19,147 nt of DNA from JBQCHF01 sp051953655 (GTDB lineage: Bacteria; Actinomycetota; Actinomycetes; Motilibacterales; Motilibacteraceae): positions 1 through 19,147 of the forward strand of contig JBQCIO010000094.1 of assembly GCA_051953655.1 (NCBI GenBank). Reading direction: 5' to 3'. Positions 13,401-19,147 of this stretch are shown piece by piece; position 1 is the first letter of the stretch; each line of letters begins with the position of its first letter. Position numbers and translations under genes: made by a program. A model generated the notes under the pieces. That model had not been told where the DNA came from and made no database searches. It worked only from the letters and a program-made list of their open reading frames with translations.

Positions 13401-14817
13401 CCGGACCGGGGGCCGTGCCGGCAGGGGTGGCGCCGGTCCGGTGGTTCCGCGGGCGCAGGGCCCGCGCCACGGGGGTCTCGAGGAGCTCGATCGCCCGCAG
13501 CATCGGTCCCACGTCGGCGCCGAGCTCGGGCCGGTGGCGCCCCACGTAGACGAACAGGCCGGCCAGCACCAGGAAGAACCCGGTGAGCGTGGCGGGCCAG
13601 CCGAGCGAGGGAAGCTGGGCCACGGCGGTGAGGGCGGCGAGGCCCGGCAGCAGCGGACCGGCGGGCAGGCGAGACCCCTTGCCGGGCCAGTTCTGGAGCG
13701 CGAGGCGCATCGCGGCGACGTCGACCAGCAGCATCGCCAGGATCGCGGTCACGTTGGACAGCGCCACGATCGAGTCGACGCCCCCGGTCAGGACGAGCAC
13801 CGCGGCGACGCACGAGGCGAGCGCGACGCTCGCGGCCGGGTGGTGGTGCCGGGTCAGCCGGCCCCAGCGGGGTGCGGCGTCGCCCTGGGCGGACAGCCGG
13901 ATCATCAGCTCGCTGGACCCGAGGATGTTCGCGTTGGCGCCGGAGAGCGTGGAGACGACGGCGGCGAACGCGACGAGCAGGGCACCCCAGTGCCCCATCA
14001 GCGCCTCCGCGGCCTTGCCCAGCCCGGCCTCGCCGAAGTCGCTCTCGCCGGAGGCGAGCAGCGCGATGATGACGCCGACGTAGACGGTGGCGGAGATGAC
14101 CACCGAGAGCACGATGGCGAGCGGGACCGTCCGCTGCGGCCTGCGCACCGACCCCGCCATGTTCGTGACGACGTTGAAGCCGGTGTAGGCGGTGAAGAGC
14201 AGGGCGGTCACCCGCAGCACCGAGCCGCGGCTCTCGGGGACGATCGGTGACAGGTCGCCGGGGCTCAGGGCGGCGAGACCCCAGCACACCAGCAGGACGA
14301 GGATCGCCACCTTGAGCGCGACCAGGAAGGTCTCGGTGCGGGCGACGACGTCGGCCGGGCCGAGGTTCAGCAGACCCAGCGCGACGACCGCGACCAGCGC
14401 GGCCACCGTCTGGTCCACTCCGCGCAGGAAGTACTGCTGCAGGTACGACGCGAACGACAGCAGCACGAAGGCGATGCAGGTGACGGCGTTGAGGTAGAAG
14501 GCCCACATGGTGAGGAACCGGAACTGTGGGCCGAGGATCGTGCCGATGGAGGCGTAGCCGGAGTCGCCGGGTCCGGACCTGCTGGCGATCACGGTGAAGG
14601 ACAGGGCGGAGAGCAGCATGACCCCGCCGGCGATGACGTAGCCGAGGATCGCGCCCGCCCCGGCCTCGTCGACGGCGATGCCGGAGAGGGTGAACACGCC
14701 ACCGCCGATCATCGTCCCGACCGCGAAGGCCAGGCACGGCAGCAGGCCGATGGTGCCGGTCCGCTCACTGCCCGTCGTCGGCTGCGTCGTCGCCACGTCT
14801 CGAACGCTGCCGGTCAT
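13387..14817 (-). CDS. APC family amino-acid permease
   Basis: A 476-residue polytopic membrane protein of the amino acid-polyamine-organocation superfamily. The substrate-backbone-binding glycine motif of TM1 is visible at 34-42 (GTMIGGGVF). A series of long hydrophobic segments follows, including 'ALLFTAYTGFNVVTNMAGSVRRPQRTVPLAI', the characteristic TM6-TM7 region with its E/N and R-P-x-R-T-V-P-x-A-I box. About 12 helices are expected, and the C-terminal 50 residues are basic and cytoplasmic. It likely imports or exchanges amino acids or related compounds; the substrate is unknown. ATG 14817 is preferred over upstream in-frame starts because the upstream extension is Arg/Pro-rich and overlaps the neighbouring gene; no strong ribosome-binding site is seen. 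It lies downstream of, and in the same direction as, the MBL-fold gene. The 3' end overlaps the convergent + gene by 14 nt. Confidence 0.85.
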   Translation of the reverse strand: MTGSVRDVATTQPTTGSERTGTIGLLPCLAFAVGTMIGGGVFTLSGIAVDEAGAGAILGYVIAGGVMLLSALSFTVIASRSGPGDSGYASIGTILGPQFRFLTMWAFYLNAVTCIAFVLLSFASYLQQYFLRGVDQTVAALVAVVALGLLNLGPADVVARTETFLVALKVAILVLLVCWGLAALSPGDLSPIVPESRGSVLRVTALLFTAYTGFNVVTNMAGSVRRPQRTVPLAIVLSVVISATVYVGVIIALLASGESDFGEAGLGKAAEALMGHWGALLVAFAAVVSTLSGANANILGSSELMIRLSAQGDAAPRWGRLTRHHHPAASVALASCVAAVLVLTGGVDSIVALSNVTAILAMLLVDVAAMRLALQNWPGKGSRLPAGPLLPGLAALTAVAQLPSLGWPATLTGFFLVLAGLFVYVGRHRPELGADVGPMLRAIELLETPVARALRPRNHRTGATPAGTAPGPVSSR

Positions 14818-14819
14818 CT

Positions 14820-15557
14820 TCAGCGGTGGTGAGGGCCGAAGGGCCTCACCGCTTCTTCGTGCAGCGGTCCCCGATCGCGGGTCAGGGCACCCACACCGCG
14901 GCGTCGTGAGCGAAGACCACGCGGCGCGGGTCGAAACTCGAGCAACCTCTCGATCCATGGACTGGCCAGGGGAAGCGGTGGTCCGTGGCCGAGGTCCACC
15001 GCCTGGGCGGCCAGCACGTCCGCCGACCACTCCGACGTCGTGTCGTGGACCTGCCCGGCGAGCACGACACTGCCGTCCTCACAGACCAGGACGACCGACT
15101 GGTGGCCCTCGACGTGCCCCGGTGTCGGGATGACGTGCACGCCCGGCGCGACCTCCGCCTCGCCGTCGAGCAGCTCGTAGCGTCCGCCGGGGAAGTCCAC
15201 CAGGTGCGGGACGGTGCAGTCGGTGGTGCGGGCAGCGTCCAGCTCACGTCGCTGGCACAGGATCGGGCGGCCGGCCAGCACCGGGTTCCCGCCGATGTGG
15301 TCGAAGTGCAGGTGGCAGTTGACGACGAGGTCGACGTCCTCGAGCCCGAGCCCTACGCCGGCCAGCGCCTCCTGGAGCGGCACGCGGACCGGCCGGTACC
15401 AGGCCTCGGTCTCCTCGTCGGCCTCGCCCAGTCCGCTGTCCATGAGCAGCACCCCGGCCGGGGTGCGGGCGAGATAGCCCAGGACCACTTCGACCCGAGG
15501 GCTCCCCGTGCCGGTCTCGTCGGCGGGCCGGACGAACGTGCCCAGCGGCAGCCGCAC
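14820..15557 (-). CDS. MBL-fold metallo-hydrolase (lactonase-like), probably frameshifted at the C-terminus
   Basis: The 245-residue frame has a clear metallo-beta-lactamase fold: the HxHxDH metal site at 82-87 (HLHFDH, followed by IGGNP), the next metal His in 'TPGHVEGH' (145-152), and 'VVLAGQVHD'. The N-terminal 'FVRPADETGTGSPRVEVVLGY' is typical of quorum-quenching-lactonase-like proteins. At residue ~208 the frame leaves the family pattern and turns into an Arg-rich tail. The -1 shifted frame continues the expected ending 'FDPRRVVFAHDAAVWVP' and stops at 14882. One extra A in the AAA at 14934-14936 (T on the coding strand) explains this. The lost His-Asp corresponds to the last metal ligand. 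GTG 15557 is the only start in frame, although the protein-like upstream codons suggest a second indel. The function could be an esterase/lactonase if intact. Confidence 0.75.
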   Translation of the reverse strand: MRLPLGTFVRPADETGTGSPRVEVVLGYLARTPAGVLLMDSGLGEADEETEAWYRPVRVPLQEALAGVGLGLEDVDLVVNCHLHFDHIGGNPVLAGRPILCQRRELDAARTTDCTVPHLVDFPGGRYELLDGEAEVAPGVHVIPTPGHVEGHQSVVLVCEDGSVVLAGQVHDTTSEWSADVLAAQAVDLGHGPPLPLASPWIERLLEFRPAPRGLRSRRRGVGALTRDRGPLHEEAVRPFGPHHR

Positions 15558-15660
15558 GACGTCGTCGATGCGGACGGGATCGACGGTAGGGCATGTCCGA
15601 CGGAAGCAGCGATCGCTGCCGGAGCGGTCCGCAGCTTGACCCCGTCCGCAAGGCGTCGTC

Positions 15661-17013
15661 TCAGCGAGGTGGTGGCTCGCGTCTGATCCAGGGTCGGGCG
15701 GGGTCGATCCAGGCGGGTGGTCGCCATTCGACGACGCCGGGCTCGGCCGTGCGGCGCAGGTCCCAGCCGCCTTCGTGGACGAGCCAGTGCTCGTGCTCGC
15801 ACAGGGGCGCGCTGTTGGCGAGGCTGGTGGGGCCGTCGTCGGCCCAGTGGTCCAGGTGGTGAGCGGTGGTCTGCGACGGAGGGGCGGTGCAGCCGATGCC
15901 GCAGCAGCCGCCGAACTCCACGGCCAGCGCCCGGTAGATGGTGGCTGTCGCCAGGCGTACCTCGCGGCCGAGGTCGAGCGGCTGGCCGCGGGAGCCGAGG
16001 ACGGCGGGGACGAGCTTGGCGTCGCACGCCAGCCGCCGCAGGGTGGCGGGTGCGAGCCGGTCGCCGTGCTCGGTCAGTCCGGGCAGGTAGCCGGCGGGCT
16101 GACCGGTGCCAAGGTCGAGCAGGCCTGCCTTTGCCGTCCGCTGCTCGAGGGTCTGCAGCGGCATGGTGATGAGGGCTTGCACGGGTTCGCCGTGCCGCAG
16201 TGGCAGGTCGTCGTGGTCCGAGGCGAGGCGGACCAGTGCGGCCAGGGCGTCGGCGCGGCGCTGGGGGAGCGTGCGGCGCGCCGAGCGGGGCAGCGCGGAC
16301 TCCTCGTCGTTCTCGGCGTCGGTGCGCATCACCGCGTCTAGGGTGCTCATCAGCAGGGACGCCGACTCCTTGGTGAGTCGTCCGCTGATCCGGTACATGG
16401 CTCCGTCGGTGGCCACGTCGGGGGTGATGGCGACCTCGCGGAGGGAGTGGGCGAGCTTCTCGTCCTGGTCGAGCTTCTTGCCGCGGTCGGGGTCGAGCAC
16501 GTCGGCGATCTTCGCGGCGGCGACGGCGAGGTGCTTGCGGGTCAGCCGTGGTGCCCAGTCGAGCAGGAACTCCTCGCCCTGCTCGATCTCGTCGACCGTG
16601 ACGGTGCCGATGCGCTTGATGAGCCGGAGGCCGTCGACGATGGCGAGGGCCTTGGTCTCGCAGACGGATCCGTCGGCGATCGCGGCCATGATCTGGTCGC
16701 TGCCCTCGCGGGCGAGGCGGACCTGCTTGGCGGCGTCGATGTGGTCGATCGTGAGCAGCTGCGCGAGCCAGAACGGGGTGGTGCGGGCGTGCACCGCGTC
16801 GGCGACCGACCGGTCGTCGGCCTCCTTCACCAGCGAGAGTCGAAGGGCGGCGAGCCGGTTTTCGAGGGAAACCACCAGCTGCAGCGACGGCCCGAGCTGC
16901 CCGGACTCCAGCTGCCACACCGGCGACGCCAGAGCCGTCGCCACGGCCTCCTGCACCGCGGCCAGCGCGTCGGTCAGCCCTTCCTGCGGCGGCCCGGCGA
17001 CGTCCTCTGACAT
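15661..17013 (-). CDS. DUF222 domain HNH endonuclease (REP13E12-type)
   Basis: A 450-residue protein: an N-terminal and central DUF222 region (about 20-330, helical, Leu/Ala/Arg-rich) followed by a C-terminal HNH nuclease domain (367-417). The HNH region has paired cysteines 'CCGIGC' and 'CEHEHW', and the catalytic 'AHHLDHWADDGPTSLANSAPLC' order (quoted by motif: HH...H...N...C). This is the architecture of the 13E12 repeat proteins that occur in many near-identical copies in actinobacteria. In Mycobacterium tuberculosis such repeats act as attachment sites for the phage-like element phiRv1. HNH nucleases cut DNA with a metal ion. The biological role is unknown; mobile-DNA association is likely. 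ATG 17013 has only a weak ribosome-binding site. It is flanked on the right by IS remnants. Confidence 0.85.
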   Translation of the reverse strand: MSEDVAGPPQEGLTDALAAVQEAVATALASPVWQLESGQLGPSLQLVVSLENRLAALRLSLVKEADDRSVADAVHARTTPFWLAQLLTIDHIDAAKQVRLAREGSDQIMAAIADGSVCETKALAIVDGLRLIKRIGTVTVDEIEQGEEFLLDWAPRLTRKHLAVAAAKIADVLDPDRGKKLDQDEKLAHSLREVAITPDVATDGAMYRISGRLTKESASLLMSTLDAVMRTDAENDEESALPRSARRTLPQRRADALAALVRLASDHDDLPLRHGEPVQALITMPLQTLEQRTAKAGLLDLGTGQPAGYLPGLTEHGDRLAPATLRRLACDAKLVPAVLGSRGQPLDLGREVRLATATIYRALAVEFGGCCGIGCTAPPSQTTAHHLDHWADDGPTSLANSAPLCEHEHWLVHEGGWDLRRTAEPGVVEWRPPAWIDPARPWIRREPPPR

Positions 17014-17043
17014 ATTCCGAACCTAGACGGCCCCACCGACAGT

Positions 17044-17079
17044 TCTCGTCGTGCAGAACCGGAAACGGCGGCGACGAGA
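17044..17079. repeat. 8-bp inverted repeat upstream of the HNH gene
   Basis: TCTCGTCG (17044-17051) and CGACGAGA (17072-17079) are exact inverted copies with a 20-nt spacer, in the short intergenic region before the DUF222-HNH gene. A further GACGAGA-related copy occurs near 17140-17150. It may be an operator, a leader hairpin or a remnant transposon end. Confidence 0.35.
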
Positions 17080-17219
17080 GTCATGAATCGGCAAAGTCTC
17101 CCACTGCGTTCCTGCGGTTGTCGTCCGCCAGCGAGAGTTGATTCTCGTCCCGCGGCTCCCAGGCGTCCGAGATCTCAGTCGCTATGGCACGGAGCAAGTC
17201 GGTCGTCGCCGCGTGGGGC

Positions 17220-17300
17220 ATGACCCACCCAAGTGACATGACCGATGACCAGTGGGACCGCCTGGAGCCGGTGGTCAACGCGCTGGGGGGAGCGCGCGGC
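17220..17300 (+). pseudogene. IS5-family transposase N-terminal fragment
   Basis: From ATG 17220 the frame reads 'MTHPSDMTDDQWDRLEPVVN' and then 'GRRH', matching the start of IS5/IS4-type transposases, which begin with a T-D-x-Q-W-x-x-L-x-P motif and a basic GRxH linker. After about 30 residues the match stops and the rest of the open frame (to 17492) is unlike any transposase: no DDE catalytic residues remain. An in-frame ATG at 17184 adds only 12 residues. I regard it as a decayed or truncated insertion sequence, cut short by later rearrangement and lying next to an IS21-family end at 17425. The function is almost certainly lost. Confidence 0.55.
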
Positions 17301-17424
17301 CGTCGGCACGCCGGTTGGGTCGCAGTTCCCTCGTGTCGGTCGCGCAACGGCATGTGGGCACCTGCGCGGACGCTGTTGCATACGACCGCGCCCCTGGACG
17401 GGGGGCGAGGAGACGCCGTCGATG

Positions 17425-17472
17425 TGTCAATGGCCATCTCGTTGTCCCCGCTGGTGGCCAGTGAAAGTCCCC
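17425..17472. repeat. IS21 terminal repeats
   Basis: The terminal TGTCAA at 17425 is followed by two related blocks: TGGCCA at 17431-17436 with TCCCC at 17445-17449, and TGGCCA at 17455-17460 with TCCCC at 17468-17472. IS21-family ends carry such multiple internal repeats as transposase binding sites, so this marks the right terminus of the element to the base. Confidence 0.65.
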
Positions 17473-17488
17473 ACCTCGCTGGGGTGGG
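17470..17488 (-). terminator. Short stem-loop directly after istB
   Basis: CCCACC (17470-17475) and GGTGGG (17483-17488) pair as a 6-bp stem with a 7-nt loop, starting at the base next to the istB stop codon (17489-17491). It is likely a simple terminator or mRNA end structure of the istAB operon. Confidence 0.4.
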
Positions 17489-18268
17489 TTAGCGCTTCGA
17501 GGGGCGGCTCCCTGGGCGGGTTCGGGCCTCGCGCATGCGGTAGCTCTCGCCGTCGGTGGCGACGACGTTGTTGTGGTGCAGGAGCCGGTCCAGGAGGCTG
17601 ACGGCGGTGGAGTGGTCGGGTAGGAAGCGGCCCCAGTCCTCGAAGGGCCAGTGACTGGCGATGGCGAGGCTGCGGCGTTCGTAGGCGGCGGCGACGAACC
17701 GGAACAGCAGTTGGCTGCCGGTGCTGTCCAGGGGCGCGAAGCCGACCTCGTCGCAGATGATCAGGTCGTGGCGTAGCAGGGTCTCGATGACCTTGCCGAC
17801 GCTGTTGTCCGCCAGGCCGCGGTAGAGGTTCTCCACGAGCTCGGCGGCGGTGAAGTAGCGGACCCGCTGGCCCTGTTGCACGGCGGCGTGGCCGAGGGCG
17901 ATCAGGGTGTGGGTCTTGCCGGTGCCGGCCGGCCCGATCAGGGTGAGGTTCTCCCTCGCGTGGATCCATTCCAGCGAGGTGAGGTAGGCCCAGGTCGGGG
18001 CGGGGATGCTGCTCGCGGCGAGGTCGAAGCCCTCGATCGTCTTGATCGTGGGGAAGCAGGCCTGTTTGCCGCGCAGGCGGGTGTTGCTGGCGTCCCTCGC
18101 GGTGATCTCGACCTCGACCAGGGCCCGCAGCAGCTCTTCGGGGGCCCAGCGTTGGGTCTTGGCGGTGGCCAGCATCTGGGGGGCGACCTGGCGCATGCTC
18201 GCGAGCTTGAGCCGACGCAGCCCGTGCTCGAGGTCGGCGGGAAGTGGCGCCGGTGTGGCCGCGGCCAT
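17489..18268 (-). CDS. istB: IS21-family helper ATPase IstB
   Basis: A 259-residue AAA+ ATPase of the IstB/DnaC type. The N-terminal helical part (10-60) is followed by 'TSLEWIHARENLTLIGPAGTGKTH' features: Walker A GPAGTGKT at 112-119 and Walker B LIICDE at 169-174. Then come 'SHWPFEDWG' (205-213) in the sensor region and 'LLDRLLHH' (226-232), both typical of actinobacterial IstB. IstB binds ATP and DNA and assists the IstA transposase in target choice and strand transfer. ATG 18268 shares one base with the istA stop (TGATG), the usual coupling in this family. A longer in-frame extension upstream overlaps istA and is rejected. The length is normal, so it appears intact. Confidence 0.92.
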   Translation of the reverse strand: MAAATPAPLPADLEHGLRRLKLASMRQVAPQMLATAKTQRWAPEELLRALVEVEITARDASNTRLRGKQACFPTIKTIEGFDLAASSIPAPTWAYLTSLEWIHARENLTLIGPAGTGKTHTLIALGHAAVQQGQRVRYFTAAELVENLYRGLADNSVGKVIETLLRHDLIICDEVGFAPLDSTGSQLLFRFVAAAYERRSLAIASHWPFEDWGRFLPDHSTAVSLLDRLLHHNNVVATDGESYRMREARTRPGSRPSKR

Positions 18269-19147
18269 CACGCACCACCTTCCCCGACAGCTGCCGCTGC
18301 TTCGGGTGAGGCGGTGAGCTTCTCGAGCCGGTAGGCGGCCAGCGGGCGGGAGGCGGTGGTGGGCAGTTCCATCACCAGCGCCTGTCCGGGTGCGGTGGGC
18401 TGAGGGACCCCGGCGCCGGCGGCCAGGATCGCCCGCACCCCGCTGGCCCGCCACCGCCCGAACGTGATCGCCCGCTCCAACGCGGCGACCAGCGCATCGC
18501 GCCCGTGCGCGGCTTGCAGGGCGGCCAGCTCGGCCAGCTCCGGCCCGAGGCGGGTGTTCCCCGAGGCCGCGGCGTTGCGCAGCCACGTCTCCGCGGCCGG
18601 GCCGAGCGCGCAGAACGCAATCTCGGCGGCGGTGCGGGGGGTGAGCTTGCGGGCCGGGGCGTTCGGCCGCGGCCGGCCATAGTGGGCGTCCAGGACGCTG
18701 GCCTCCCCGGGGGCCATCAGCGGGTGCTCGGCCAGCACCTCACCCGTGCCGGGCTCGAGGATCGTGACCCCGTCCGGGCCGGCCAGGACCTGCACGACGT
18801 GCCCGAGCATCCGGTTGGGCACCGAGTAGCGAGCCGAGCCGAACCGGACGCAGGACAGCTTGTCGACCTTGCGCAGCTCCGCCCGCCCGCCGAACAACCC
18901 AGCGGGCTGCAGGGAGGGCAACGGCGCGAGCAGCCCGGCTTCGGTGTCGGCCAGCCGCCGCGCCGGGACCGCGGCGATCTCGGAGTGCTCGCGGGCGTTC
19001 ACCTGCGCGCACCACGCCGCCGCCGCGGCGTTCGCCGCCTCCAAATCGGTGGCCTGCCCGGGCGTGAGCACGACGAGAGGGACCATCAGGTCCCGCTTGG
19101 CATAGCCGACCAGGTTATCCACGATCCCCTTGCTCTCGGGGTCTTTC
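18268..19147 (-). CDS. istA: IS21-family transposase IstA, C-terminal part (5' end outside window)
   Basis: Only the last ~293 residues are in the window; the reading frame is open to the right edge. The visible part starts with 'DPESKGIVDNLVGYAKRD', whose Glu is the expected last residue of the DDE catalytic triad. A mixed helical and beta region follows, containing 'RVDKLSCVRFGSARYSVPNR'-like elements ('ELRKVDKLSCVRFGSARYSV' core) typical of the IstA C-terminal DNA-binding beta-barrel. The N-terminal HTH and the two Asp residues lie outside. The stop TGA overlaps the istB ATG by one base. The enzyme performs copy/cut of the element in concert with IstB. The internal GTG at 19122 is not a true start. 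Confidence 0.88.
   Translation of the reverse strand, partial: KDPESKGIVDNLVGYAKRDLMVPLVVLTPGQATDLEAANAAAAAWCAQVNAREHSEIAAVPARRLADTEAGLLAPLPSLQPAGLFGGRAELRKVDKLSCVRFGSARYSVPNRMLGHVVQVLAGPDGVTILEPGTGEVLAEHPLMAPGEASVLDAHYGRPRPNAPARKLTPRTAAEIAFCALGPAAETWLRNAAASGNTRLGPELAELAALQAAHGRDALVAALERAITFGRWRASGVRAILAAGAGVPQPTAPGQALVMELPTTASRPLAAYRLEKLTASPEAAAAVGEGGA

Larger units (their letters stand above)
17425..19147 (-). mobile_element. IS21-family insertion sequence, istB-proximal end in window, continues past the right edge
   Basis: An istA/istB-type pair on the minus strand, ended on the left by TGTCAA (17425-17430). The outward sequence read on the minus strand, ...CAGCGGGGACAACGAGATGG then CCATTGACA, has the repeated form and the TGT/ACA terminus typical of IS21 elements. 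The other end and most of istA are outside the window, so length and target duplication cannot be seen. It borders a decayed IS5-like fragment. Confidence 0.8.

Noticed and set aside
925..15557. Quorum-sensing/quenching circuit formed by the LuxR-type protein and the lactonase-like MBL protein
   Set aside because: The regulator is the MalT/LAL type with no autoinducer-binding domain, no LuxI-like synthase is present, the genes are over 11 kb apart, and the MBL gene appears broken.
17014..17219. tRNA or small RNA gene before the IS remnant
   Set aside because: No cloverleaf, GTTCRA box or terminator could be found; only an 8-bp inverted repeat is present.
17252..17601. Remaining IS5 transposase sequence in other frames after 17300
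   Set aside because: I checked the three plus-strand frames and found no DDE-type motif or typical 'GCQWR' segment, so no frameshifted continuation is supported.

Overview
The window is about 19 kb of very GC-rich DNA with the codon bias, GTG starts and protein families of a high-GC actinobacterium. The set (LAL-type LuxR regulator, DUF1269, SHOCT, DUF2252, DUF222-HNH, GH15 trehalase/glucoamylase-like enzyme) would fit Geodermatophilaceae or relatives, but that placement is inferred from gene style only. The first ~100 bases are homopolymer-like G/C sequence that looks like an assembly or contig-end artefact.

Layout. (A) 148-6082: a DUF1269 membrane protein (-) diverges from a large STAND/LuxR regulator (+). 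The regulator is followed on the same strand by a carboxymuconolactone-decarboxylase-like protein without Cys or His, a SHOCT-domain protein overlapping it by 4 nt, and a GH15 glycoside hydrolase. (B) 6153-8516 (-): a tightly coupled three-gene operon encoding a DUF2550-like membrane protein, a membrane-anchored diacylglycerol-kinase-family enzyme and a PAP2 phosphatase. The first junction is a 4-nt overlap and the second a 4-nt gap. (C) 8786-10659 (+): a DHA2-type MFS transporter and a small membrane protein. They sit behind a divergent intergenic region with a perfect 16-bp palindrome plus an extra half-site, and a 12-bp inverted repeat. (D) 10746-13400: a DUF2252 kinase-fold protein with a basic tail (-) diverges from a Pro-rich membrane-anchored extracytoplasmic protein (+). 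(E) 13387-15557 (-): an APC amino-acid permease and, upstream of it, an MBL-fold hydrolase that appears frameshifted at its C-terminus and possibly also at its N-terminus. (F) 15661-19147: a DUF222-HNH protein of the REP13E12 type, an IS5-like transposase fragment, and one end of an IS21-family element (istB complete, istA running off the window).

How the parts may work together. Region B pairs a lipid kinase with a lipid-phosphate phosphatase and is the clearest functional module. Region A resembles a regulator-controlled stress or carbohydrate locus, but no biochemical link between its members can be proved from sequence. The right end is a transposon-rich scar. I see no CRISPR array, rRNA, tRNA or recognisable defence system. 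The most check-worthy observations are the broken MBL gene, the operator-like palindromes before the MFS pump, the residue-stripped CMD protein, and the exact IS21 boundary beside an older IS5 remnant. No gene-free stretch exceeds 300 bases except 17014-17488, which holds the IS debris.
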